From Myxococcales bacterium (GTDB lineage Bacteria > Myxococcota_A > Polyangia > Polyangiales > Ga0077539), in assembly GCA_013298625.1 (NCBI GenBank), contig JAAFIF010000055.1, positions 1 to 63,205 on the forward strand: a stretch of DNA of 63,205 bases, given 5' to 3'. Shown piece by piece: positions 1 to 10,200 of the stretch. A program made the position numbers and the translations under genes. Position 1 is the stretch's first letter. Each line of letters starts with the position of its first letter. The notes beneath the pieces are model-generated. The model searched no databases. It was given only the letters and a program-made list of their open reading frames with translations, and was not told the DNA's origin.

Positions 1-203
1 GACCCGGTGAAACGCGGTCGTCTCCACGGCGGGTTGGCAAACCCGCCGCTAGCGACGCTCGAAGGCGACGAGCGAACGACCCGGTGAAACGCGGTCGTCT
101 CCACGGCGGGTTGGCAAACCCGCCGCTAGCGACGCTCGAAGGCGACGAGCGAACGACCCGGTGAAGAAGCGTTTTTCTCCACGGCGGGTTGGCAAACCCG
201 CCG
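1..203. repeat. Tandem 77-bp units carrying a REP-like palindrome (left array)
   Basis: Units begin at 1, 78 and 155 with the same phrase (gacccggtgaa), giving an exact 77-bp period. Each unit contains a palindrome with 9-bp arms, cggcgggtt and aacccgccg, around a 4-nt loop, at 27-48, 104-125 and 182-203. The array runs into the left inverted repeat of the RAYT element. This is the layout of REP/BIME sequences; it is non-coding. Confidence 0.85.
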
Positions 204-832
204 CTAGCGACGCTCGAAGCCTCGCGTCGGAAGGTCGCGCTGAGCGCGACCACGCTCAGCCGCAGAGCGTACGCAACCTGACGTGTGTCCGACGGAGAAC
301 GCCGCGCATGACACGAGCCATTTCGAGGATTGTTGTGCACGCGACGTGGAGCACCGGCCAGCGAGCTCCCGTTGTGACGGAAGCGATCGAGGCGGTGTTG
401 GAGCCGGTGTTGCGCACGCAGTGCATTCGTCTCGGAGCGCGATTGATCGCGCTGGGCGCCGCGATGGATCACGTGCACGTCGTGTGTACGTTGCCGGCGA
501 CGACTTCGCTGAGCGCGATGATGAAGGCGCTGAAGGGGGCGAGCGGCGCGGTCTTGCTCCAGCAGACCGAGGGGCTCGTCGCCTGGAGTCGCGGCTACTT
601 CGCTGAGAGCGCGTGGCCCGAGGACCTCGAGACGCTCGTCCGGTACGTCCGCGATCAGCGCCTTCATCATCACGCTCGATCGACCGTCGCCGCCTGGGAA
701 CCTCGCTAGATTCTCGCCCCACGGCCCTCTCGTCCGATCGCTGCGCACGCTGAGCGTGGTCGCGCTCAGCGCGACCTTCCGACGCGAGGCTTCGAGCGTC
801 GCTAGCGGCGGGTTTGCCAACCCGCCGTGGAG
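177..832. mobile_element. RAYT/REP element with perfect 84-bp inverted repeats
   Basis: Positions 177-260 and 749-832 are reverse complements of each other over 84 bp with no mismatch that I could find. Each arm holds the REP palindrome (182-203; 806-827) plus a second hairpin with 9-bp arms ggtcgcgct/agcgcgacc (233-251; 758-776). The enclosed gene is a Y1/HUH transposase of the REP-associated family. RAYTs usually sit between inverted REP copies, so this is a self-contained REP-generating unit. Perfect identity of the arms suggests recent activity or gene conversion. Confidence 0.8.
308..709 (+). CDS. REP-associated tyrosine transposase (Y1/HUH family)
   Basis: A 133-residue IS200-like protein. 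It carries the HUH signature DHVHVVCTLP near residues 55-64, and a C-terminal YVRDQRLHH segment typical of RAYT and IS200 transposases. I chose the ATG at 308: an upstream in-frame GTG at 161 would translate straight through the REP palindrome, and the extra 49 residues are repeat-derived. At 133 residues it is short for the family (commonly 150-200), though the core is present. Y1 transposases nick single-stranded DNA through a tyrosine, and RAYTs act on REP hairpins. It lies alone between inverted repeats. Part of the catalytic domain may be degenerate, which I cannot judge by eye. Confidence 0.75.
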   Translation: MTRAISRIVVHATWSTGQRAPVVTEAIEAVLEPVLRTQCIRLGARLIALGAAMDHVHVVCTLPATTSLSAMMKALKGASGAVLLQQTEGLVAWSRGYFAESAWPEDLETLVRYVRDQRLHHHARSTVAAWEPR

Positions 833-1203
833 ACGACCGCGTTTCACCGGGTCGTTCGCTCGTCGCCTTCAACCGTCGCCAGAAAACCGCGTCTTCACCG
901 GGTCGTACGCTGACGCGAACCTTACGCTGAGCGTGGTCGCGCGCTTCGCGCACCTTCCGACGCGAGGCTTCGAGCGTCGCTAGCGGCGGGTTTGCCAACC
1001 CGCCGTGGAGAAAAACGCTTCTTCACTGGGTCGTTCGCTCGTCGCCTTCACTCGTCGCTAGCGGCGGGTTTGCCAACCCGCCGTGGCGCGAAGAGGGTCT
1101 TCACTGGGCTCTCGTTCCTCCGTCGCTCTTCGCGGGTTTGCCAACCCGCCGTGGAGAAAACCGCTTCTTCACCAGGTCGTACGCCCTTCGCCCTTCGCCC
1201 TTC
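806..1203. repeat. Right REP array, opposite orientation
   Basis: Inverted-orientation REP palindromes lie at 806-827, 984-1005, 1062-1083 and a degenerate copy at about 1131-1152, separated by fragments of the same flank (ttcaccgggtcgt and variants). The array ends 5 bp before the brxC stop codon. There is no convincing gene between 710 and 1207; the open frames there are repeat-derived. Confidence 0.8.
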
Positions 1204-1207
1204 GCGC

Positions 1208-4200
1208 TCACGTGAAGCGCACGCGGCGCTTCTTCGACAGCTCGGTCGTCACGCGCTCGCGCAGCTCGTCGAGCAGCGCGGTGAGCTCGGCCTCCGTCGC
1301 GATCTCGCGCCCGCGCAGCCGCGGTTCGAGCCGGGTCACCACGACCTCTTCCTCGCCCGCTTTGGCCAGGGCCGTGTCGAGCGCGAGGTTCGCTTCGTCC
1401 TCGGCCTTGTGCAACCGCGAGGGAAAAAGCTGCTCCATCTCGTCGAGCGTCGGTCGCAGCTCTCGCCCCGCGCCGCCGAGCGCAGCGTGCTTCAGGGGCT
1501 TGAGCACCGCGTGGCGCTGCTCGGCGTCGAGCTTCTCGAAATCGGGTCGCGACTGCACGCGCGCAATGGCCTCTTCGATCGCGCGGGACTGCGCCGAGAC
1601 CAGCGCGCGGCGCGCCTCGATGAATCGAGCCCACGCCCGATCGATGTGCGGCGCGACGGACATCGCGTCGCGCCAGGGGCGGTCGCTCTCGAGCTGCTCG
1701 AGCAGGGGCTTGCCGTCGGGGTCTTCGCGAAGCGCGCGGCGCAGAGCCTCGCCGTGCGCGCCGCCGTGCAGCTGGGCGAGCGGGCCGTCGAGCGCTTCTT
1801 GCCCGCGAATCAACACGTCGATCGCGTCGTCGGTCAGCTCGGCGCCGTAGAGCGAGAGCTGCTCGAGGCCGTCGCGCAAGACCTCGAGCCGGGCCTTGAG
1901 GGCGAGCACGGTCTCTTCGACCTGCCGCGATCGGAGGCACTCGCCCAGCGCTTCGTCGAGCGCGCGCAGCGCGGGCAGCTCGGGCTTGCGCGGCAGGCGA
2001 CGCAGGCGCGACTCGAACTCGTGCAGGGCCTTTCGTCGCGCAGGAAACAGGTCGAACACGGCGTCTGCGATCGGCTCGCGCTCGCGCGGGACGTTGTCGA
2101 GCGAGAGCCGCTCTTTGAAGAACCGCGCGAGCGCGACGAGGTCCCGCGCAGACAAGCTCTGCGCGTCGTTGCGGAGGATCTCGGCCCTGCGCAGCGAGCG
2201 GTCTTTGAACACGTCGCGCGCGCCCGGGTCGCGCACCGAGGCGATCATCGGCCCTTCTTCGGGGCGAATCTTGATGCGCCCGGCGCGCATGAGGCCGACG
2301 AGCACCGCGCGCAGCATGTCGATCGAGTGGCCGAAGGGGGGCTTCTCGAAGTGCCCGATCATGCGGGCGCCGCTGACGACCTTGTCGTCTTCGATGTACT
2401 TGAGCACGCGGCGCGGGACCTCGCCGACGCACGAGACGACGGTGCGACCGAGGTCTTGCGAGAGGATTCCGAGGTTTCCTGGGCCGTCGAAGAACTTGGG
2501 GGACGGGCCCATGAGGTTGGGCTCGAAGAGCTGAGCGAACTCTGCGTCGGTGATCGCGATCGGAACAAAGTGCGGAAACAGCTCTGGAAGCACCTCGGTC
2601 GCCATCGACGTCAGCGCCGAGTTGAACGCCTGTCCGTGCTCCTTCGGCCGCACCTCGCGCCCGCGAAAGTACCCGCTGCCCGCCATCAGCGTCGCGGCCA
2701 TCTCCTGCGCCGAGCGCTTCTCGAGCGCCTCGAGCCTGCCCTCTTCTTCGATGAGCAAATGCTGCTTCTCTTGCGGCAGCTGCGAGCGCGTCGCGCGGTG
2801 CTGCTCGACCATCCTGCGCGAGCGCGCCAGCTCACCGATCAGCGCCTCGAGGTCGGTCGTGTCTCCAGTGACCCACAGCAAGCGATCCCGTCGATCCTCT
2901 CGGCTCGTGAGCGAGAACCACTTCTCTGCCTCGCGGTCGCTCTTGCTGAGCGCGACGCGCACATCGAGCGTCACGCACGTGCCCGAGCGGTGCTCGACCA
3001 CGACCGTCTCGGTGGGGCTGCGCGCGTCGCTCGCGTAGACCATGTACGAAAACGGCTGCCCCCGCAGGCGCGGCCGCTCGAAGCTTCCGAACAGCTCGGT
3101 CACCTTCTGCCGCGCGATGTCCAGCAGCTGATCGCGGCCCACGTCGTAGTCGTCGCGGTCGCGCTGCCACTGCTGCCCCGCGCTGCTCTGGATCTTGTAT
3201 CCGAGCTTCTCTGTGTAGCTGAGAAAATTGAGCTTCTGCAGCAGGTCGAGCGCCGCGAGCACGCTCGACTCGAGGTTGCCCTCGCCCATCGTTCGATAGA
3301 GGCACTGCGCGACGTCCTTGCCCGTGGTGGGCTCGCGCTCGCTCTGCACTTGCTCGAGCATCGCGACGACTTTGGCCGCGCGCATGGACAGCTCGTTGGC
3401 CTGCACCTGCGGGTGCGCCATGATCCGCGCGAGCGAGCTCTGCATGTCCGGCGAGAGCGCGCTGTGAAGCACTTCGTACACGCGGTCGAAGGAGATGATC
3501 GTCCCGACGGGCAGCTCGGCGAGGCGCTGCTGACGAAAGAGCTCGCCGAGCAGCTGCAGCAATCCGCGGATCGCGTGGGCGTCGCTCTGAGCGCGAGAGG
3601 ACTTGTTGCGCAGCTCCGAGGTGATCCGCAGCAGCAGGTCGATGTGCGACGGCAGCAGCGGATACATCTCGACGAAATCGTCTTCGGACAGCTCGTCGCA
3701 GCCGTAGGCGTGGAGCTTCAGGTCCGCGCGGTGGTCGTTGAAGATCCCGCGCAGCGCGCGCGCGCCGTCGCTGCTCTTCTTGAGCAAGCGCTTGTGCACG
3801 ACGTCGCGGATGTTCGCCGGGTCCAAGTGCACCCGCAGCGACGGCGGAAATCGATCCTTGAGCTTGGCGAGCACAGAGCTCTGACCGAGCTGGTCTTCGA
3901 GCTTTTGCTGCCCCGTGGCGAAGACCCACGCGCGGCCCTTCAAGCGCTGGCCCAAATCGCTGACCCAGGACTGGAGCTTGAGCATGCGCCCCTCGTCCTG
4001 GTGGATGTACTGGCTCACCTCGTCGATGACGACGAAGAGCACTTTGTCCGGAGCGCGGCGGCGGAGCATCTCGTCGAGCATGCGCACGGACTCTTCGACG
4101 CTGGTCCCGGCGCTGCCGCGCTGGCCCGAGTGCGCGTCGACCCACGAGAGCGTGTCGGGGTAGCGCACCGGGTCGAGCACGTGCATCGCGTGCGAGAAGT

Positions 4201-4861
4201 GCTGATCCACGAGGCTGTCCTTGAGCAGCTCGCGCCACTCGCGGCCGTTGCCCGCGACGCGCGCGGCGGCTTCGAAGCGCTCCCAGTGGCCGTCTTGCTC
4301 GAGCCGGTGCTCGAAGTCGGCCACTGCGCTGTTCGATGAATAGCCGAGGCGCTCGCGGACCTTGCGGAGCGCGGCGTTGTGGATCTGCTCGTTGTCGCGG
4401 GCGGTCGCGCCGATGTCGAAGACGACGGAGATGGAGGAGATCTTCTCGCGCAGGGCCTTCCAGTCGGCGCGCAGGGCGGCGCCGTTGGGCGAGTCGTCGC
4501 GCTCGCCGAGGGCGTCGGCGAGCGCGCGTCCGTCGGGCAGCGCGCGACCGTCCAACCCCAAGCCGATGAGCTTGGCGAAGGAGCTCTTACCAGAGCCATA
4601 GAAGCCCGAGATCCACGCGGCCGGGAGGGAGGGTCCGTCGCCGCGCTCGAGCGCCTCGCGGACGTTGTTCACCAGCTTGCGAAACTCCTCGTGAATCCCG
4701 TGCGGAACGCGCTTGGCCTGCGGCGACCCCTCCTCGTATCCGCCGGTGACGATGTACTCGTTGACCTCGTCAGCGAGCTTCTTCGGGCTCTGCTCGTGAA
4801 AATAGACGACCGGCGGAATCACCCGCGTGACGTCCGCTGCGAACAGTTCGTGAATCTTCAT
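1208..4861 (-). CDS. brxC: BREX P-loop protein BrxC/PglY
   Basis: A 1217-residue protein, the usual size for BrxC/PglY, starting with MKIHELFAADVTRVIPPVV as in the family. The Walker A motif GFYGSGKSSFAKL has its Lys at residue 92; the Walker B-like FVVIDEVSQYIHQDEG has Asp280 and Glu281. The C-terminal third is rich in charged helices and probably mediates assembly. BrxC is a large ATPase needed for BREX phage exclusion and the associated host adenine methylation. It follows brxB with a 9-bp gap and is the last BREX gene before the REP array. In BREX the methylase PglX and phosphatase PglZ normally come next; neither is present here, so they lie beyond position 1 or are lost. Confidence 0.87.
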   Translation of the reverse strand: MKIHELFAADVTRVIPPVVYFHEQSPKKLADEVNEYIVTGGYEEGSPQAKRVPHGIHEEFRKLVNNVREALERGDGPSLPAAWISGFYGSGKSSFAKLIGLGLDGRALPDGRALADALGERDDSPNGAALRADWKALREKISSISVVFDIGATARDNEQIHNAALRKVRERLGYSSNSAVADFEHRLEQDGHWERFEAAARVAGNGREWRELLKDSLVDQHFSHAMHVLDPVRYPDTLSWVDAHSGQRGSAGTSVEESVRMLDEMLRRRAPDKVLFVVIDEVSQYIHQDEGRMLKLQSWVSDLGQRLKGRAWVFATGQQKLEDQLGQSSVLAKLKDRFPPSLRVHLDPANIRDVVHKRLLKKSSDGARALRGIFNDHRADLKLHAYGCDELSEDDFVEMYPLLPSHIDLLLRITSELRNKSSRAQSDAHAIRGLLQLLGELFRQQRLAELPVGTIISFDRVYEVLHSALSPDMQSSLARIMAHPQVQANELSMRAAKVVAMLEQVQSEREPTTGKDVAQCLYRTMGEGNLESSVLAALDLLQKLNFLSYTEKLGYKIQSSAGQQWQRDRDDYDVGRDQLLDIARQKVTELFGSFERPRLRGQPFSYMVYASDARSPTETVVVEHRSGTCVTLDVRVALSKSDREAEKWFSLTSREDRRDRLLWVTGDTTDLEALIGELARSRRMVEQHRATRSQLPQEKQHLLIEEEGRLEALEKRSAQEMAATLMAGSGYFRGREVRPKEHGQAFNSALTSMATEVLPELFPHFVPIAITDAEFAQLFEPNLMGPSPKFFDGPGNLGILSQDLGRTVVSCVGEVPRRVLKYIEDDKVVSGARMIGHFEKPPFGHSIDMLRAVLVGLMRAGRIKIRPEEGPMIASVRDPGARDVFKDRSLRRAEILRNDAQSLSARDLVALARFFKERLSLDNVPREREPIADAVFDLFPARRKALHEFESRLRRLPRKPELPALRALDEALGECLRSRQVEETVLALKARLEVLRDGLEQLSLYGAELTDDAIDVLIRGQEALDGPLAQLHGGAHGEALRRALREDPDGKPLLEQLESDRPWRDAMSVAPHIDRAWARFIEARRALVSAQSRAIEEAIARVQSRPDFEKLDAEQRHAVLKPLKHAALGGAGRELRPTLDEMEQLFPSRLHKAEDEANLALDTALAKAGEEEVVVTRLEPRLRGREIATEAELTALLDELRERVTTELSKKRRVRFT

Positions 4862-4870
4862 GGCGTTCGT

Positions 4871-5530
4871 TCAGCTCCCCCGCGGTGACTCGTCTGCGCC
4901 GTAGATCCTCGGGCGATAATCGCGGTCCGGCGCGAGCTGCCCCATAAACGACAGCCCCGTCGAGTCCCGCTTGTTGCCTGGATAACAGAGCACCAGCGGA
5001 ATGTTGTTCGTGTACCCGTCGAGCCGCTTGAGCAGCGCCGAGCTTCGAAAGAAGGGATAGAGCCCGCCGACGCCCGCGACGAACACCACGCGCTTGTCTC
5101 CCCGCCGCTCGGTCTCGCGCGCGAAGGCCTCGATCGCCGCGATCGCGTCGCCCGCGAGCCCGCCCTGCTCTTCGATCCAAGGCTCGAACAGCTGCTGCAA
5201 GCGCGTCAGCCCGCGCTCGGGCCCTCGGGCGTGCAGCCGCTTCTCTTCGGCGATCCGCACGGCGATCACCTCGTCGCCGAGCTCGCGCCGCGCGCGCTCG
5301 AGCAGCATCGAGGACAGCCGCAGCGTGAGCACGGCCCACTCTCTCGCGCGCAAGCGACTCTCGAGCGAGCGCAGCTCCGCGCGCAGGTCGTACTCGTCCG
5401 CCGGCCGATACACGGCGATGGCGAAGCGATAATTGCGCATCGTGCTGATCTGCGGCCCGCCCTCGGCGAGCAGGTCTCGCTCGACCGCGGCCAACATCGA
5501 TCGCACCGGTGAGGACTGCAGAGTGGTCAC
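4871..5530 (-). CDS. brxB: BREX protein BrxB (DUF1788 family)
   Basis: About 219 residues. The C-terminal IPLVLCYPGNKRDSTGLSF followed by DYRPRIY is the hallmark of the DUF1788/BrxB family, preceded by a Rossmann-like VVFVAGVGGLYPFFRSS. I place the start at the GTG at 5530, which overlaps the brxA stop as GTGA; a longer frame opens at 5572 but would overlap brxA by 46 bp with no visible ribosome site. BrxB is a small conserved BREX component of unclear biochemical role. It sits between brxA and brxC in a tightly packed operon. Confidence 0.83.
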   Translation of the reverse strand: MTTLQSSPVRSMLAAVERDLLAEGGPQISTMRNYRFAIAVYRPADEYDLRAELRSLESRLRAREWAVLTLRLSSMLLERARRELGDEVIAVRIAEEKRLHARGPERGLTRLQQLFEPWIEEQGGLAGDAIAAIEAFARETERRGDKRVVFVAGVGGLYPFFRSSALLKRLDGYTNNIPLVLCYPGNKRDSTGLSFMGQLAPDRDYRPRIYGADESPRGS

Positions 5531-6285
5531 GTTCGCGCCGCCGCCCATTGTTCGAGCGAATCGTACGCCCAACGCAGCTCGAACACGTCGGAGATTTGCG
5601 TGATCGACACGTCCGGGTGCGCGCGGAGTCGATCGGCCAGCGTTTTGTCAGTAATCCCAACAGAGCGCAGGTACGGGTTGTCCGCGAGCGTCCCCTCGAA
5701 AGAGACCTCGCGCAAGAGGTACAACAGATACGCGATGGCCTCGTCGGGCACCGGATGCACCAGGGGGGCGCGCGGGTCCTTCTTGGCCGTGCAGAGCCTC
5801 GCCTCGCTCGCGGCGCTGAGCAGCTTGCTCGCGATCTGCACGCACGTCGACTCGGCCCAGCGGCTCGCGTGCTGCGCGCGCACCCAGCGCGCCACCACCG
5901 AGCGATCGAACGCCCCGGCGCCCATCATTCGTCGATCGAAGAGCCACTGCCCTGTAAACGCGCGATAGACAGGGTCGGCCAGCTGCAAGTGCCAGTGCAC
6001 GACGCAGAGCCGCGTGCTCGGCGCCATCGCGCTCCAGCGGCGAAGGACAGAGAGCGCCGAGGGGTAGGCGTCGTATCGCACCGCGAAATTCGCGAGCAGA
6101 TCGCGCACGCGCGCCTCGGACTTCGCGCCGAACCACCGCTGCTCGAACGCCGTCGGCGCGACTCGCGCAGGGGCGATCGACGGATCGTAGTGCGCCCAAT
6201 ACGCGGAGGACTCGCGCGCGGCGAGCGCGATCTTGAGCAGCCGACTGTGAACGGCGCGGACCTCGTGCGGCGCTTCGCGATCCAT
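5527..6285 (-). CDS. brxA: BREX protein BrxA (DUF1819-like)
   Basis: 252 residues. The assignment rests on size, on its place directly before brxB and brxC, and on a helical layout with conserved blocks such as LCVVHWHLQLADPVYRAF and a C-terminal SITQISDVFELRWAYDSLEQW that fit BrxA-like proteins of type 3, 5 and 6 BREX. BrxA of type 1 systems is a small DNA-binding protein. The stop overlaps the brxB start (GTGA). The start ATG at 6285 lies 13 bp after the brxE stop. Similarity by eye is weaker than for BrxB and BrxC. Confidence 0.72.
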   Translation of the reverse strand: MDREAPHEVRAVHSRLLKIALAARESSAYWAHYDPSIAPARVAPTAFEQRWFGAKSEARVRDLLANFAVRYDAYPSALSVLRRWSAMAPSTRLCVVHWHLQLADPVYRAFTGQWLFDRRMMGAGAFDRSVVARWVRAQHASRWAESTCVQIASKLLSAASEARLCTAKKDPRAPLVHPVPDEAIAYLLYLLREVSFEGTLADNPYLRSVGITDKTLADRLRAHPDVSITQISDVFELRWAYDSLEQWAAART

Positions 6286-6298
6286 CAGCGCTCGGCCG

Positions 6299-6901
6299 TC
6301 ATCCCAGCAAGAACGGCATGGGATACGCGTCCACCAGCGGGACGAGCGCGCCGACGAGCGCGCGCGCGCGATCGACCACCGTCGCGCCCTCGCCGAGCGA
6401 GCGGACGCGACGGCCGCCGGAGACGGCCTCGTAGGCGCTGCTCTTCTTGTCGCTCGCGCCCGCGAGGGCCGCTTCGAACCGCGCGCGATCCCAGCGATCG
6501 AGCGCGTACGTCCACGGCAAAGCTTCTTCTGGCGCGCGCTGCGCGTGCACTGCGTAGTGATCGATGCGCTCTTCGAGGGCCTCGTCCGTCGTGCGGTCGA
6601 GCCAGAAGAGCGACTGCACCCGCTGCGCGCCGCCGAGCGCCCGCATCGCGCGCAGCTCCGTGCGCCGCGCGGCCTCGCGAGCGCCCCGCAGGCCCGCCCA
6701 TCGGTGGGTGATCGGCAGCAAGCGCGCGAGAAAATCGCCGCCGCCGTCGGGGTCGCAGAGGTCGGTGTTCCACCAGGCGAGGCGGGGCTCGGCTTCGTTG
6801 GCGCGCTCGCCGCCCCACGCGACGAGCAGCTGCCACATGAGAAGCTCGTCGAGCGGGTCGGGCGTCAGCGCAGAGGCGGTCGAAGCGGCGTGAGGCTGCA
6901 T
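6299..6901 (-). CDS. brxE: BREX-6 protein BrxE
   Basis: 200 residues from the ATG at 6901; an upstream in-frame start at 7045 would add a basic, low-complexity leader and is disfavoured. The N-terminal block LLMWQLLVAWGGE...LAWWNTD, followed by LLPITHRWAGLRGAREAAR, matches the BrxE pattern of a paired WW-D segment and a THRWAG-like motif. BrxE is the first gene of type 6 BREX operons and is characteristic of that type, so it sets the subtype here. Its function is not established. The order brxE-brxA-brxB-brxC is exactly that of type 6. Confidence 0.73.
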   Translation of the reverse strand: MQPHAASTASALTPDPLDELLMWQLLVAWGGERANEAEPRLAWWNTDLCDPDGGGDFLARLLPITHRWAGLRGAREAARRTELRAMRALGGAQRVQSLFWLDRTTDEALEERIDHYAVHAQRAPEEALPWTYALDRWDRARFEAALAGASDKKSSAYEAVSGGRRVRSLGEGATVVDRARALVGALVPLVDAYPMPFLLG

Positions 6902-7273
6902 GGTGCGGGCTCTGCGAGGGAGCGTACGCGAAACGCGCGCCGACGCCCAAGCGACAAGCAACGCGGCCGCGCGCGCGATGCAGCGACGCTTCATCGGCGA
7001 GCGCGACGCGAGCTCCTCGCTGCGCGCGATCGACCGAGCGAGCAACGTGGCGATCGTGCGTGGGGCTCAACCAACGAGCCACGGCGATTCGACGAGCCAC
7101 CACGCCCACCGCTGTGCGAGCGCCAAGCGAAGGCGTTGACGCGACCACGCGCTCACGCCATTCTGACTGCGGTCGATCTGTACAAGCGCCGCGACGAGCC
7201 AGGGACGCAGCGCCGCATATCGCGCGTTCGGACGTGCTGAGGGCGCACGCCGACCGCGCATCGGGAGCAACGC
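6902..7273. promoter_or_regulatory. Divergent intergenic region between BREX and RADAR-1
   Basis: A 372-bp stretch without a credible gene, lying between the first BREX gene (minus) and rdrA (plus). On the plus strand TTGACG (7136-7141) and CATTCT (7159-7164) are separated by exactly 17 bp, a plausible housekeeping promoter about 110 bp upstream of rdrA. A GGGAG ribosome site precedes the rdrA ATG. I see no clear operator palindrome or sigma-54 site. Confidence 0.4.
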
Positions 7274-10200
7274 ATGTCGGACCTCGAGAGAAAGATCCCC
7301 ACGATGCACGGCGCGGGCGCGTTCGAGAAACGACAGCTCATTGGCCCGCAGGCAGCGGCGTACGCGAAGGCGCTCTCGATTCTCGCCGCGCTCGACGCGG
7401 AGGCGAGCGCGCACGCAAAGCAGCGAGAAGGGACGAGCCAGAGCCCGACGCTGTTCGACGCCATCGTGCAGCGATTCGATCGCGCGCGACCGAGCCAGGT
7501 CATTCTGTTCGACGCCGGCCGCGGCGCAGGAAAGAGCTCGCTGCTCTTCACGCTCTGCAACGACGCGGCGCGGGCGTTTCGTGCGACCGCTGCGGGCGCG
7601 TCGTCGTCGGGCGACGTCGAAGCCGCGCTGGCGCACTACATTCCGCTGCAGCTGCTCGATGTTCAGCCGCTGCCGACGAGCAAGCCGCTGCTCGCGTACC
7701 TGTTGCTCGCGCTCAACGATTTGCGACAGAAGATCGGCGGAGCAGCGGACGTCGACGACGAAGCGCCCTGGATGCCATCGTCGCGCGGCAGCGACCTCCG
7801 GCGCCTCGACGCGACATGGAACAAGCTCTGCCTGTCGGTCAACGCCTTCGACCGGACGACGCAAGGCGACGGCGACGCGCTGGTGGCGGCCAAAATGGCG
7901 CTCGAACAAGCGGAGGCCGCCGGGACGGTCAACCAGCGATTCGAGCAGTTCGTCGACGAGCTCGTCCTGCAAGTGCAGCGGCACTTTCATCTGCGCTTCG
8001 CGCCGATGCTCTTGATCCCCATCGACGACGCGGACATGAACGCAGAGCTCACGCACGAGTGCATCGAGATGCTGCGAATGCTGTTTCACCGGCAGGTGGT
8101 GTTCGCCATCACGGGCCACAGCGAGCTGTTTCTGGCGCGACTGCAGCAGCAGGGCTATCGCGCATTCGATGGACTCGACGACGCGTCTCGACAGCTTCAT
8201 GCGCGGCGGTGGGCCTTCGAGCTGTACGACAGGGTGATCCCCCCCGCGCGGCGCTGCGCGATCGAGCCGCTCGATTCGAGGGACCGCGCGCTGTTGACCA
8301 TCACCCACGGACACCTCGGAGAGTCGCTCGCGAGCGTGCTGCGATGGCCGTCCGAGCCGCCCACCCTGATGAGCGGGATCACTCCGCACTTGTTCGTGCC
8401 CCGCGCCACGCTCGACGCGGCGGACGATCGAGACCAGGCGCTACCGGGCGCAGCGGCGCTGCCCGATCGACTCCGCGCGCTGATCAACTTGCGCGAGCAG
8501 CTCGCGGCGCTGCGCGACGCGCGCCGCAAGGACGAGCTGACACCCGAACGCGCGGCGACGTACGCGATTCAGCAAGCCGAGCTGCTCTGGCTCGACGCGA
8601 TCAACGCCCGGTTCACCAACACCGAAGAGCGCCTGGTTCGCAGCATTTTTCGCCGCGCGGGGCCCGGCGCGCGCGCCGAGCTCGACCTGAGGGCGGTCTC
8701 GTGGAGCGTGAGCCACCGCCCGCTCACGCACATCGGAGACCGCCGCAACTCGACGTTGGCGCTCTTCGCGTCGCGCACCGACGGCGCGGCGATTCAAGTG
8801 GGCGGGGACCGCACGTTGCCGTTCGACGAGCGCCAACACGCCACGCTCGCGCTCTTGATCGACGTCATCGAAGAGCACAGCCCGAACTCTGCGCAGTTCC
8901 GCGAGATGCCCTTCGCCCGAGAACGACCGCGATTCGTGTACGCAAGCGTGCGCGATCGAGAGAACAAAGAGTACTCGGTCCCGTGGCCAATCCCCGATTG
9001 GCAGAGCCCCGCGCCGTTCGAGCAGCTCTCTCGGTACTGGTCGATGCTCGCGCAGAGCGGCGTGTTCGACGCATACGACGACGAGCACCTCGCGGCGAAG
9101 TACGTCGTGCGCTGGTACTTCGCGGCCGTGCTGCTGGTGTCGCTGCCGTGGCAGCTGCGCTACCAAGGCCCCTGGCAACGCGAGCAGGGCCGCGAGTGGA
9201 AGCGGCTGAAGCCCCTCGAAGCCTGGCAGAAGAAGTTCGACGAGCCGCACGAGCCGACGCGCAGCAAAGCGCTTCGAGAGCCGCCGACGCTCGACGAGCT
9301 CGCCGAAGTCGCGCTCTGGATGGGCATGCCGCAGGCCGAGCACATCGAAGCGCGATCGAGCGTCGTCGCAGCGTTCGACTGGCTGCGGAGCCGCGCTCCG
9401 ATGATCCTCGCGATCGAGGGAGGGCTGGCGCCGCAGGCGATCGACGAGCTCGATCGCGAGCTGCGATCGTACATCGATGGCCTCGACCTCGCGCCTCCGC
9501 CCAAGTGGCTCATCGAGCGGCTCGGAGCGAGCGACGAGGCATCGCAGCACGGGTGGCTCTCGACGATCGTGGCGACGTTGAAGTCCGCGCGCACCTCGGG
9601 CTGGCTCACCAAGATGCTCGCTTCGGTCGGCGGCACTTCTGCCAGCGAATGGCTGCTGCGATTGCTGCAGGGCCAGTCTGCCAAGATCCGGTTGTTTCGA
9701 CGGCAATGGCTCGCCGAGCACGGCCTCACGCCTGAGCGGTTCGACGACGCGCGGCATCCGTGGCAGGGCATCTTCGAGGGAGCCCCAGCGTTCGACGCGC
9801 GCAGGGCGTTCAACGAGCTCGAGCGGGTCGAGCTGTTGCCGCCTGCTCACGTGTCGTACATCACCACGTTTGGATACTTGATCGACGACGCGTCGACCGT
9901 GTTGGAGGACTTGCCGCAGCGCGCGCGCGAGGCGCTGCTTCGGTTCTTGCGAGGCGCAAGCGACGGCGTGTGGAAGGGCAACGACGTGATCGCCCGCCTC
10001 GGCGACGTCGTCGCGATCGCTGCGCGCGAAGCGCAATACGCCGAGGTCGACCCCAAAGAGCCAGCGATCGAGATCGAGGGGGTCGAACAGCCGCGGATGT
10101 CGGTCGAACGATTTCGGTTCACGCGCAGAGGAGGCGACGCGAAGCTCGCCGACGGAGCCCTCGTCAGCCAGCTCGAATGGCAGATTCCGTCGGTCGAGAG

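Noticed and set aside
1..203. CRISPR-like array
   Set aside because: The 77-bp units are identical throughout with no unique spacers; they are REP units.
992..4339. 1115-residue open frame on the plus strand
   Set aside because: It is antisense to brxC, has no recognisable motifs and a GC-biased composition; a shadow of the true gene.
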